The notes beneath the pieces were generated by a model, which saw only the letters and a program-made list of their open reading frames with translations, ran no database searches and was not told the DNA's origin. From Helianthus annuus (lineage: Eukaryota; Streptophyta; Magnoliopsida; Asterales; Asteraceae): 64,000 bases of DNA. Below, piece after piece: positions 55,385-64,000 of this stretch (its first letter is position 1; each line of letters starts with the position of its first letter). Location: positions 47,434,663-47,498,662 of the forward strand of contig NC_035441.2 of the NCBI RefSeq assembly GCF_002127325.2. The letters are read 5' to 3'. Position numbers and translations under genes: made by a program.

Positions 55385-56665
55385 TCAATGATCCTTCTTA
55401 CTCTTACCCTTGAGTAAGTCAAACACCTTCTTGAACATGCCACTGTTGCGTCGGCGATCAGCTCGCATCTCGTGTTGCAACTCACGTCGCATGCTGTTAA
55501 TCCCATGCAGGATTTCTTGAACCTGCGGCGGCGACATCATAGGCGCCGGTGGCGGTGGCTGGTACTGCTGCGGCTGCGGTGGCTGTGGCTGCTGGTAACC
55601 CGGAGGATAACCAAAAGTAGACTGCCCAGCAGCCCAAATGTCTCCAAATGGACCACTAGGTGGAAGCGAGCTGTAGTTTGCAGCTTGCCAATAAGGGTCT
55701 CCTGTGTAGTCGTAACCCTGAGGGAAAACCTGCTCGAACGGGTTAAACTGGGCTGCGCTAGCATAAGCCGGAATCGGCTCTCCATAGTTCTGCGGCGGCA
55801 GGGGCGGGATCGGTACTGAAGTGATCTCCGATACGGGATGCGAAGACTCCCCCGTCTCGGACTCCTCGTGAAGAGGCGTGTAGCGGCTGCTACCAACGTG
55901 TGGAGGGGTGCCTATGCGAATCCCTCCGCGCGTAGACATACGCGCATTCCTCCTTGGCCTCTGAGGCGGAGGAGGTAAAACTGGTGGCAGCGGTGGCGAC
56001 AGAGTGATCACGTCGCGCCAGAGGGCCTCAGATAGGTCCTGCTGCAAGGGCGGCTGCTGAAGCTGCTGCTGCTGAGAGTGGTGCTGCGAGTGCACCGGCG
56101 ATCCATGGTGTGACTGGAGCATCGGAGAGTTGTGGCGGCTAGGGGTGTAATACCAATCGTGCTGCCGAAATCTCTCCTGAAAGCTGTCCACACCATTGTA
56201 GGGTGATCCCCTAAATGGTGACCCATCCGATATCTCGATGGGATGGTTAGGCGTACCTGACGGTGGCAGTGAAGGATCCGTGTCCTCGTCAACTTCCATC
56301 TCGTGATCACCAGGAAAGTGGTCCTCCGGTCCTAGTGGGTTATGACCCACCGGCTCGTCCAAATAAGCATCAGGGTTATACATACCCTGGTAAACTGGTG
56401 CTGGGTATTGGTGAGGCGACTGATGAAGAGGTATATAAGATCCATGAGAACCATGGGACCCATTCTCCGAGTGGGGCCCAAATGATTGGGGTAGTGATGG
56501 CGAAGTGCTCATAGACACCGAGTGTCTAGCCGGCTCGGCGAATGATCCCCAAAGATCATTGGCTGCAGTGTTGTGCGTAGCTGACGGGGCTCGCCTGTGT
56601 GAAGGTCCTGCCTCATGGTCGTGAGATGTAGCGAATCCTCCTCGACCTCTCATACGTGGCGGCAT
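55385..56665 (-). CDS. E3 extra ORF upstream of gag, 426 codons
   Basis: I choose the ATG at 56665-56663 (MPPRMRGRGGFATSHDHEAG); the frame is open 17 codons further but MPPR resembles the E2 gag start MPPRRDARTF. The product is rich in Pro, Ser, His, Gln and Tyr, with a basic RGRGG start, an acidic patch (EMEVDEDTDP), HPIEISDGSPFRGSPYNG, a His/Gln-rich stretch and a basic, probably helical C-terminus (INSMRRELQHEMRADRRR; GKSKKDH). I see no knuckle, protease or polymerase motif. It is the first ORF after the primer site, in sense with gag, and has no stops although gag is broken. Function is unknown; RNA binding or a particle accessory role is only a guess. Confidence 0.75.
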   Translation of the reverse strand: MPPRMRGRGGFATSHDHEAGPSHRRAPSATHNTAANDLWGSFAEPARHSVSMSTSPSLPQSFGPHSENGSHGSHGSYIPLHQSPHQYPAPVYQGMYNPDAYLDEPVGHNPLGPEDHFPGDHEMEVDEDTDPSLPPSGTPNHPIEISDGSPFRGSPYNGVDSFQERFRQHDWYYTPSRHNSPMLQSHHGSPVHSQHHSQQQQLQQPPLQQDLSEALWRDVITLSPPLPPVLPPPPQRPRRNARMSTRGGIRIGTPPHVGSSRYTPLHEESETGESSHPVSEITSVPIPPLPPQNYGEPIPAYASAAQFNPFEQVFPQGYDYTGDPYWQAANYSSLPPSGPFGDIWAAGQSTFGYPPGYQQPQPPQPQQYQPPPPAPMMSPPQVQEILHGINSMRRELQHEMRADRRRNSGMFKKVFDLLKGKSKKDH

Positions 56666-56856
56666 AATGATCCTGTCAAAATTTAAACAAGTTGCACAAC
56701 AAACTATATAAGACAAAGCTAATAATAAAAATAAAATAAAATAAACGAAATGTTGAACATTTCCTAAGTTCTTTGTCTAGACTCGAAAATCGAGGATTGT
56801 GCAATTGTGTAACTGAGATTAAACACAAAGGACTAGTGTTTAATTCACTCAGCGTT

Positions 56857-56869
56857 GGCTCTGATACCA
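56857..56869 (-). other. E3 primer-binding site (tRNA-iMet)
   Basis: TGGTATCAGAGCC on the minus strand, three bases after the 5' LTR end. This fixes the orientation of E3. Confidence 0.92.
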
Positions 56870-56872
56870 ACC

Positions 56873-59800
56873 TGTCACACCCCGATTTCCACGTGTCACC
56901 GGTGGGCCCGGTGTGGGGTACAGTGACGTAGTTGGCATCGTCATAGACAAACAACACAATATAATAATGCACAGCGGAAGCAGAGTAGATACATTTCAAC
57001 TTTAATTAAATGACATAATAAACATCATAAATAGTTGAAACGGATCCACAGGCGGATCAAATAAAAATAAGAATAAATTGTTCAACAGTTATTTGTCGTC
57101 CGAGCTTGCGAGACTATAGTGGACGCTCTTAGGAAACAACCAGCCTATTTCGTATAGTACCTGCACTTAACCTTTTGGGAAAAATACGTCAGTTTACACT
57201 GGTAAATACAAATCGACTGACTCATTTTGAAAATGATTGAAAATTGATTTAAATGCACAAGGCATAAATATTTTTATTAACTTGGGATATTTATGCAATA
57301 TAAACTTGTGAACGAATTACATGCACTCGTATCTTTGGTGGCCCGGGATCTACTGTCCGGGCTAAAGATTAAATGACACACCACATTAAAGAGTTATACA
57401 CGCCGAGTGTACGCCTACACCCCGTGCTCTGGTCGTGGCCATCTCGTAAGATAATGCCAAGGATATCCGGGACACGGTCAATAACCCCCCAAAGCCTAAA
57501 GTAAGACAAGACTGCTTAAACGAGTTGCACAAGCTATTCAAGACTGTACACCCATAAGGTGCAGGACTTGTGCGCCCGATCAAGCGGTATTTTAAATACC
57601 GTACCCCAAGCCCGTATAGGGAAAATAACTCAAAATGTATTTACCTGAGCAAGTATGTAACACAAACGGTAAGTGTGGTAGCTTTTACTGGGCCTCCTAA
57701 TCTGGAACAAAGGTTTATAATTAACCTATTAGATTCCTAACGGGTCTTTTATTTAAGCCTAAGCTTTGACCGGTTAGTTATAAGTATGATACGGTATAAG
57801 CGCACGATTAAGCGAAAGACCGGATAGAATGTGATTTAGACCCGACAAGTTTGAATACTTGTATAATATGGGTATACTAAATACATTCTGGATTTTGAGA
57901 TAAAAATGATAACGTTTGACCCGTTTCGGTCAATTTACGCAAACTAGTTACGTAAACCGAACCGAACGCATAAAGGGCGTTACGGGTAGCCAAAGAGTCA
58001 AATGCAAGTTCCCTGAGATAATATGCTTTAAATATGATATAACATCAGTAAGTTATGTTCTATATTGCCCGGAATAATTTTAAACTCAATTTATGCCTTA
58101 GAAGGGCATTTTGGTCATTTAAAAGATTATAAAAGAGTCAAATTAGAAGTCTGAGTTTCGGGTCTGGTTTATACAGAAAATATTCTCTATTTAACATATT
58201 ATAACAGTAGGGTATGACCCATATACCAAACTTAACATTTAAAATCAAACTATGCACCGTAGGGGTATTTTAGTAATTTCACAAGGGCTAAAAATGCCAA
58301 AACTGGAAACCTGAGTTCATATACTTATACTTACAGTTATTATATGAAAATACGCTAATTACATCAGTAGGTATCAGTCTTATATGTTTAAAATGAGTAT
58401 AACGCTTACTATGCGTTAAAAACGCTTAAAATACGATTTAGAGCCGTTTCCGGGTTTTCAAAAGAAATCTGGGATTTTTATATTTCCAGAATACTTATAA
58501 TAATTTGTTCAACATATAAAATCAGTAGGAAAAGGTTTCGGGTCAAAAGAATGCATAAAACTCATTTTATGTCTTAAACGGTCAAAACCGACATAAGCCG
58601 AAATAACTAAGCGATCTAAGATATGATCAGCCAAAAATTAAATAAAAATCATCTAAAATCCCAAAATATTATATAACATCAGTGGGTAAAAAGTTTTGTA
58701 TCAAAACGTGGCCTGAAATGGGTTATATGCGAAATGTGCCGTTTATGTAACTTAAGAACATAGTTTTACGCTAATGGCCATAACTCAAAATCTGGACCAC
58801 CAACTGATCCGAAATTTTTGGTGCAAGTTTATATATTAGAAATAAAGATTTCAACTCTTTCACTTTTCTAAAAATCACGTTTTATATCAAAAAGGGCAAA
58901 ATAGTCAACTTTTAAGCATAATCGGAAACATGCAAATGAATCGGCTAAGTATAGACTCAAACAACAAAAATTCCAGAGAGTTTTACCAAAATAAAAATGG
59001 TCAAAAATACTCTCCAATACAGATCTCAAACATGCATGTACGAATCCGAATCGATAGACTACGAATTAGCCGTTTTACAAGACTTTCGGTTCCGATTCGT
59101 ATCTATACCATAGATTGTCGAGTTGATCGTGGTAAAACACATTCTTATATTCATTATAAAGTTATCTATGATGATCAAACAGATTGCATGTCCTTTACAT
59201 TACCATTTAAGCTATTTTTCACAAAAACCATTTCTGTTGACTTTTTAAGAAAGCCTTTGACTCGACAATTAGCATGCAATAAGTGGGAATCAGAGAATAC
59301 CCTTTTGAGGGTTTGTTTCCCACATAAATACCAACATATATGTGGTTTCAATTCGAGAAATGACTGAGTGAAACTCGTTTAATCAGAAAGTCAAAGTATA
59401 AGAACAATCAGTTTGACTTTTACTAATAATCGATGCAAGAACGAATTAAAGACTGAATTAGAAGCTTACCAAGGTCCTATTGATGTTTAGCTAACACTAG
59501 GAATCGGCCTTGATGTCCAGAAATGCTCCAGAGATGCTTGTGAAGTTCTTGCAAGTTGAGAGCTTCTTGGTTACTATGAAAATGTCCAAGAATTGGTCTT
59601 TTAATCTGATTTAAAGCTGGATTTCAGAGGTTACTGTTGTCCTAGCCATGCAAGCAATGTTATTGGAGCAATTGGAGGTGAAAAACAGCTGGTTACCACT
59701 CAAATTCGGACCCAAATCGCTGCTGTTCGCGAAATCCGGAGCTGGGCGCTGGGTCGCGGCCCGCGTAGGACCTCAGGCGGGCGCCTGGGGTCTGCAGTTC

Positions 59801-60398
59801 CAAAGTTTGCCCATTTGTTGCAGTTTTGGTCCCTGAACTTTGGTTGCGATGATTTGGCCATGAATCTTGACTCGTAAACCCTCGAATCTGGTTTTTAAGG
59901 GCCTTGGAACATTTACCTACATGGTAATGTCCTCGGATAATTTTGCGCTCAACCGAAAAGCCATGAAATTCGACGTTGACGCTTTTAGCCCCTCAAGTAC
60001 GGTTTTGGCCATAACTTTCTCATACGTTGACGAAACTTCACGAAATTTTAACCACATATTCTAGTGAGTATATTTTAGCTTCTCAAAGCTTCGGTTCTGC
60101 CAAAAGTTCACTCAGAGGTATAAATTAAACATGTTGACACTTTTGGCCCCTATAGTTTGAAATTCCTCACTTTTGTGCAATTTCCGCGTCGTATGATCCA
60201 TGAACCATCCGTTTAAGGTTATAAACATTATGTAGGGTTATCATAGAGTCTATTTATCCATTGTTGACACTTTGGACCCTTACGTTCCATAGTTTTCGCC
60301 GTTTGTCACTTTTAGTCCATCTAAAGTTCGTTTTCACATACCGGAACCTTATGACACGTGTCAAGACATTATTGGACGAAATTTTTCGAGGTGTTACA
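56873..60398 (-). mobile_element. E3 5' LTR (3526 bp)
   Basis: Same length as the 3' LTR and about 99.5% identical by eye. Differences include GATAGACTACG here versus GATAGTCTACG in the 3' copy, and AGTCCATCTAAAG versus AGTCCCTCTAAAG. It carries the same 160-bp modules (about 58014-58714) and the same antisense ORF (58930-59367). Confidence 0.95.
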
Positions 60399-60403
60399 GT
60401 GTT

Positions 60404-60588
60404 CACTTATAGGCGAGCATGTCTTCAGCGATACATTATTTTGACCCATTTACTTTGATCAGTCACTGCGTGTCGTTTGTTTGTTCGAGGTAACGAACGA
60501 ATGATCGCATTCCTTGTGTTTTGTCGGTATTTTCAATACCTCTTTTGCTTTTCAACCTCACTCGTTTCCCCTGTTTCCTTGTTAGACA
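60404..60588 (+). other. E2 leader, copy 2, second part
   Basis: Resumes after the right GTGTT copy of E3 (60399-60403) and runs to the second gag ATG at 60589. It differs from copy 1 at several positions, for example CACTTATAGG versus CTCTTATAGG. Confidence 0.85.
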
Positions 60589-61793
60589 ATGCCTCCTCGA
60601 CGCGATGCTCGAACTTTTACTGCTGAAGAAGTCACAACCCTTGTCTCTCAACAAATGGCTGCTGTGCTTCCAGGCATTGTGACCCAAATCCACGAGCTAT
60701 ACAACAACAACGACAACGACAACGACAACAACAACAACAACAACAACAATAACAACAATAACGCACCGTGTAATTTCAAGAGTTTCAATTCTGTGAAGCC
60801 GCTAAAGTTATATGGGTCACAAGGAGCAACTGCGCTCCTGCAGTGGTTTGAGACTATCGAGAGCACATTCAGACATGTGCATTGCCCGAATGCGCGTATG
60901 GTTGAATTTGCATCAAGCGTGTTTGAGAAGCGAGCGCTTACCTGGTGGAATGGTGTTATGCGCGATAGGGCTGCCGAAGTGGCATTGGCACAAACATGGG
61001 AAGAGCTTCGAGCTCTCATGATGAAAGAGTTTTGTCCCCGTCATGAAATCCGAGCTTTGGAGCGAGAGTTTGACGATCTAAAACAGGATGGGGGCGAACA
61101 CCGTGCGTATACAGATCATTTTGAGGAACTCAGTCTGTTGTGCCCCACTGTGGTTACCCCTCTGGAGAAAGCAATCGAGAGATATATCGATGGTTTACCC
61201 GATTCCATACAGGATATTGTGACCGGCGTTAATCCTACTACCGTTCGTCACGCGATCGAGTTGTCTGCTACCCTGACGGAGTCTCAAGTCAGGAAGGGTA
61301 AACTCACCCGCAAGGGTGATAAAAAGAAGTCGACCGATTCTGAAAAGGAAAAGGGTAAGGGAAATATAGGTGAGTCGTCAAAGAAGTCGAGGAAGCGAAA
61401 GGGTGCCCAGAACTTTGCTGTTACGACACAGACTGATCAGAACCCACCGGCTCAGCCACCTGCGAAGAAGGTATATGCTGGTACCGCACCCCATTCTGCT
61501 CGCTGCAACGGTCACCATGTTTCACATCAAGCTTGTAAGCAATGCACAACGTTTGGAAAACTTGGGCATTTGGCCAATATTTGTCGTATGGGACAAAATC
61601 AGGTTGCCCAAGTTCAAGCTCCGGTTCAGGGGAATACTACGAGATTCCCACCGGGTTCATGTTTTAATTGTGGAGAGTTTGGTTACTTCCGCAACAACTG
61701 TCCGAGGCTGCTGAATGTAATCGCGAACGCTAATGCGAAGCTGAATGCGAACGTCAATGCGGATGTGAATACCGCTCGTGGGCCGACAACGAG
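60589..61793 (+). pseudogene. gag: E2 gag copy 2
   Basis: Starts MPPRRDARTFTAEEVTTLVS and is open through the whole gag core, with a much longer Asn/Asp run (about 19 residues against 7 in copy 1). Both knuckles are damaged: CTTFGKLGHLANIC has lost its second Cys and CFNCGEFGYFRNNC has Tyr for His. A 34-bp deletion after GCTCGTGGG near 61781, relative to copy 1 (39164-39203 region), shifts the frame; the ORF then runs on to 61917 in a wrong frame. It looks less decayed than copy 1 but could not bind RNA through its knuckles. Confidence 0.85.
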
Positions 61794-61973
61794 GTGGTTA
61801 ATGGTATGTTTCTTGTTAACAATCGACCTGCATCTATTCTTTTTGATTCTGGAGCCGATAGGAGTTTTGTTTCATTGTCTTTTGAACCTTTGCTTGCGAT
61901 ACCTAGAATTAAACTGAGGCAACCCTTATCTGTCGAAGTTGCTACTGGTAAACCTCTTGTTCTCGATTCTGTT
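61794..61973 (+). pseudogene. E2 protease N-terminal fragment, copy 2
   Basis: MVNGMFLVNNRPASILFDSG with the D-S-G active site, then sequence parallel to 39219-39394. It stops being element DNA at GATTCTGTT (61973); the next codons (GKKSCF) are satellite. The junction has at most one base of overlap. Confidence 0.88.
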
Positions 61974-64000
61974 GGCAAGAAAAGCTGCTTCTAGAAGGTT
62001 GTCAAGTGTTTTCGCTCGACGATTCCATTCTTGGGTGGTTGGTTTGGCCCTTGTTCCAGTAACTCAAATCCTAGCCCGGTATATCCCATTTTAATTTTAC
62101 ACCATTGTGAACCTTACGCCTTTTTTACTCTTAGATCGAGGTTCTCGGCATTGAAAAATCTTCGTAAACTAAATCACACGTGTATATGTTGACAGTTAAG
62201 AGATATACAGTCAAGAAAATCAAGGGAAATGGTGATATATATGCGGATAAGACACCAAAAAAACACTCAACAAATGGCTACAATTTAAGGAATGTGTTTA
62301 GTGACGGCATCAGATTCCTGATTGATGAAGAAAGGTCTGGTGGCAAGAAAAGCTGCTTCTAGGAGGTTGTCAAGTGTTTTCACACGATGATTACATTCTT
62401 GGGTGGTTAGTTTGGCCCTTGTTCCTGTAACTCGAATCCTAGCTCGGTATATCCCATTTTAATTTTGCACCATTTGAACCTTACGCCTTTTTTACTCTCT
62501 GATCGAGGTTCTCGGCATTGAAAAATCTTCGTAAACTAAATCACACGTGTATATGTTGACATTTAAGAGATATACAGTCAAGAAAATCAAGGGCAATGGT
62601 GATATATATGCAGATTAGACACCAGAAAAAAAACAGTCAACAAATGGCTACAATTTAAGGAATATGTTTAGTGACGGAATCAGATTTCTAATTGTTGGAG
62701 AAAGGTCTGGTGGCAAGAAAAGCTGCTTCTAGAAGGTTGTCAAGCGTTTTCGCTCAACGATTCCATTCTTGGGTGGTTAGTTTGGCCCTTGTTCCTGTAA
62801 CTCGAATCCTAGCCCGGTATATCTCATTTTAATTTTACACCATTGAGAACCTTACGCCTTTTTTACTCTCAGATCGTGGTTTTCGGCATTGAAAAATCTT
62901 CGTAAACCAAATCACACGTGTATATGTTGACATTTAAGAGATATACAGTCAAGAAATTCAAGGGAAATGGTAATATATATGTGGATTAGACACCAAAAAA
63001 AACACTCAACAAATGGCTACAATATAAGGAATGTGTTTAGTGACGGCATCAGATTCCTGATTGATGAAGAAAGGTCTGGTGGCAAGAAAAGCTGCTTCTA
63101 CGAGGTTGTCAAGTGTTTTCACACGACGATTACATTCTTGGGTGGTTGGTTTGGCCCTTGTTCCTGTAACTCGAATCCTAGCTCGGTATATCCCATTTTA
63201 ATTTTACACCTTTGTGAACCTTACGCCTTTTTTACTCTCAATTCGAGGTTCTCGGCATTGAAAAATCTTCGTAAAGTAAATCACACGTGTATATGTTGAC
63301 ATTTAAGAGATATACAGTCAAGAAAATCAAGCGCAATGGTGATATATATGCGGATTAGACACCAAAAAAAACACTCAACAAATGGCTACAATTTAAGGAA
63401 TGTGTTTAGTGATGGCATCAGATTCCTAATTGATGGAGAAAGGTCTGGTGGCAAGAAAAGCTGCTTCTAGGAGGATGTCAAGTGTTTTCACTTGAAGATT
63501 ACATTCTTGGGTGGTTGGTTTGGCCCTTGTTCCTGTAATTCGAATCCTACTCGGTATTTCACATTTTAATTTTACACCATTGTGAACCATACGCCTTTTT
63601 TACTCTCTGATCGAGGTTCTCGGCATTGCAAAATCTTCGTAAACTAAATCACACGTGTATATGTTGACATTTAAGAGATATACAGTCAAGAAAATCAAGG
63701 GCAATGGTGATATATATGCGGATTAGACACCAGAAAAAAAAACAGTCAACAAATGGCTACAATTTAAGGAATGTGTTTAGTGACGAAATCAGATTTCTAA
63801 TTGATGGAGAAAGGTCTGGTGGCAAGAAAAGCTGCTTCTAGAAGGTTGTCAAGTGTTTTCGCTCGACGATTTCATTCTTGGATGTTTGGTTTGGCCCTTG
63901 TTCCTGTAACTCAAATCCTAGCCTGGTATATCCCATTTTAATTTTACACCATTTTGGGCCTTACACCTTTTTTACTCTTAGATCGAGGTTCTCGGCATTG
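61973..64000. repeat. Satellite array right of E2, alternating X-Y monomers
   Basis: About 5.5 monomers. X monomers (near 61974, 62690 and 63790) have CTAGAAGG, and the two complete ones have ACCAGAAAAAA and GGA/GAAATCAGATTTC. Y monomers (near 62320 and 63060) have GATTGATGAAGAAAGG and CACACGA(T/C)GATTACATTC. A monomer near 63430 is mixed (CACTTGAAGATTACATTC). X and Y recur about 740 bp apart. The array runs off the window end. Confidence 0.9.

Larger units (their letters stand above)
46359..60398 (-). mobile_element. E3: full-length Tekay/Del-type Ty3/Gypsy chromovirus
   Basis: 14,040 bp, ends TG and CA, GTGTT duplication. On the minus strand: 5' LTR (60398-56873), primer site, extra ORF, spacer, gag-protease, pol, polypurine tract, 3' LTR (49884-46359). 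Both LTRs are exactly 3526 bp with about 16 differences by eye (about 0.45%), so insertion is recent. Pol is a 1002-codon open frame with chromodomain; gag-protease has four lesions. I assign it to Tekay/Del from the integrase-linked C-terminal domain ([28 protein letters not shown]) and long LTRs. It is the youngest-looking two-LTR element here. Confidence 0.95.
37833..61973 (+). mobile_element. E2: composite leader-gag-pol-LTR-leader-gag chromovirus
   Basis: Plus strand: leader, gag, protease, reverse transcriptase, RNase H, integrase, chromodomain, polypurine tract, one LTR (42539-45941), primer site, leader, [E3], second gag, start of protease. There are no outer LTRs and no target duplication; satellite is fused to the leader (37832) and to protease (61973). 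The leader-to-protease part is therefore present twice, and the copies differ by a few percent, gag1 with stops and gag2 with its own lesions. Possible origins are a tandem array made by LTR-LTR exchange, then truncated, or an inserted circular or rolling-circle product. Confidence 0.88.

Noticed and set aside
55181..55506. Short Pro/Trp/Cys-rich minus-strand ORFs over the E3 spacer
   Set aside because: They merely translate the CCCCTGCGTGGG repeats and overlap the end of the extra ORF in another frame.
60648..61019. 123-codon minus-strand ORF with a long leucine run over gag copy 2
   Set aside because: It is the complement of the AAC (Asn) repeat and of gag coding sequence, a shadow frame.

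Overview
The window is plant nuclear heterochromatin. It holds no host gene that I can see, only satellite DNA and nested LTR retrotransposons. I infer Asteraceae, possibly Helianthus, from three things: a tandem satellite of about 370 bp, abundant Tekay/Del-type Ty3/Gypsy chromoviruses with very long (about 3.5 kb) LTRs, and tRNA-iMet primer sites. I recall a sunflower satellite of about this length but cannot confirm a match here, so the species call is low confidence.

Layout. Positions 1-21474 are about 58 head-to-tail monomers of about 370 bp. They are almost identical in 1-11190, more variable to about 16059, then organised as a four-monomer (A-B-C-D, about 1.48 kb) higher-order repeat up to 21474. 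The array is cut by element E1 (21475-37578, minus strand, target duplication AAAAG), a chromovirus whose pol is gone. E1's 3' LTR is split by E4 (22202-31985, plus, TATAT), a deleted chromovirus with 1.48-kb LTRs. E4's 5' LTR is split by E5 (23639-27037, plus, TGTCC), a solo LTR. After E1 the satellite resumes for about 250 bp (37579-37832).

From 37833 to 61973 lies E2 (plus), an unusual composite: leader-gag-pol-LTR-primer site-leader-gag-protease. It has one LTR in the middle, satellite fused directly to each internal end, and no target duplication. E2's second leader is interrupted by E3 (46359-60398, minus, GTGTT), a 14.0-kb chromovirus with two 3526-bp LTRs, an intact 1002-codon reverse transcriptase/RNase H/integrase/chromodomain frame, a broken gag-protease, and an extra proline-rich ORF ahead of gag. 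Satellite resumes at 61973, now in an alternating two-monomer (X-Y) order.

How the parts relate. Counting LTR differences by eye gives about 1.4% for E1, 0.6% for E4 and 0.45% for E3, and the E1-E4 order agrees with the nesting. E1 and E2 belong to one LTR family, E3 and E5 to a second, E4 to a third. E3's pol is the only enzyme frame that looks complete, so the other copies could move only in trans, if at all.

The most unexpected signal is in the LTRs. In all three families the part downstream of the TATA box (predicted R-U5) is packed with perfect stem-loops. E1 and E2 share an ordered series of these stems with compensatory base-pair changes. E1 also carries a minisatellite of about 15 short hairpins whose arms co-vary around a constant loop. 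I know of no description of this organisation. All identities and counts were made by eye without alignment software.
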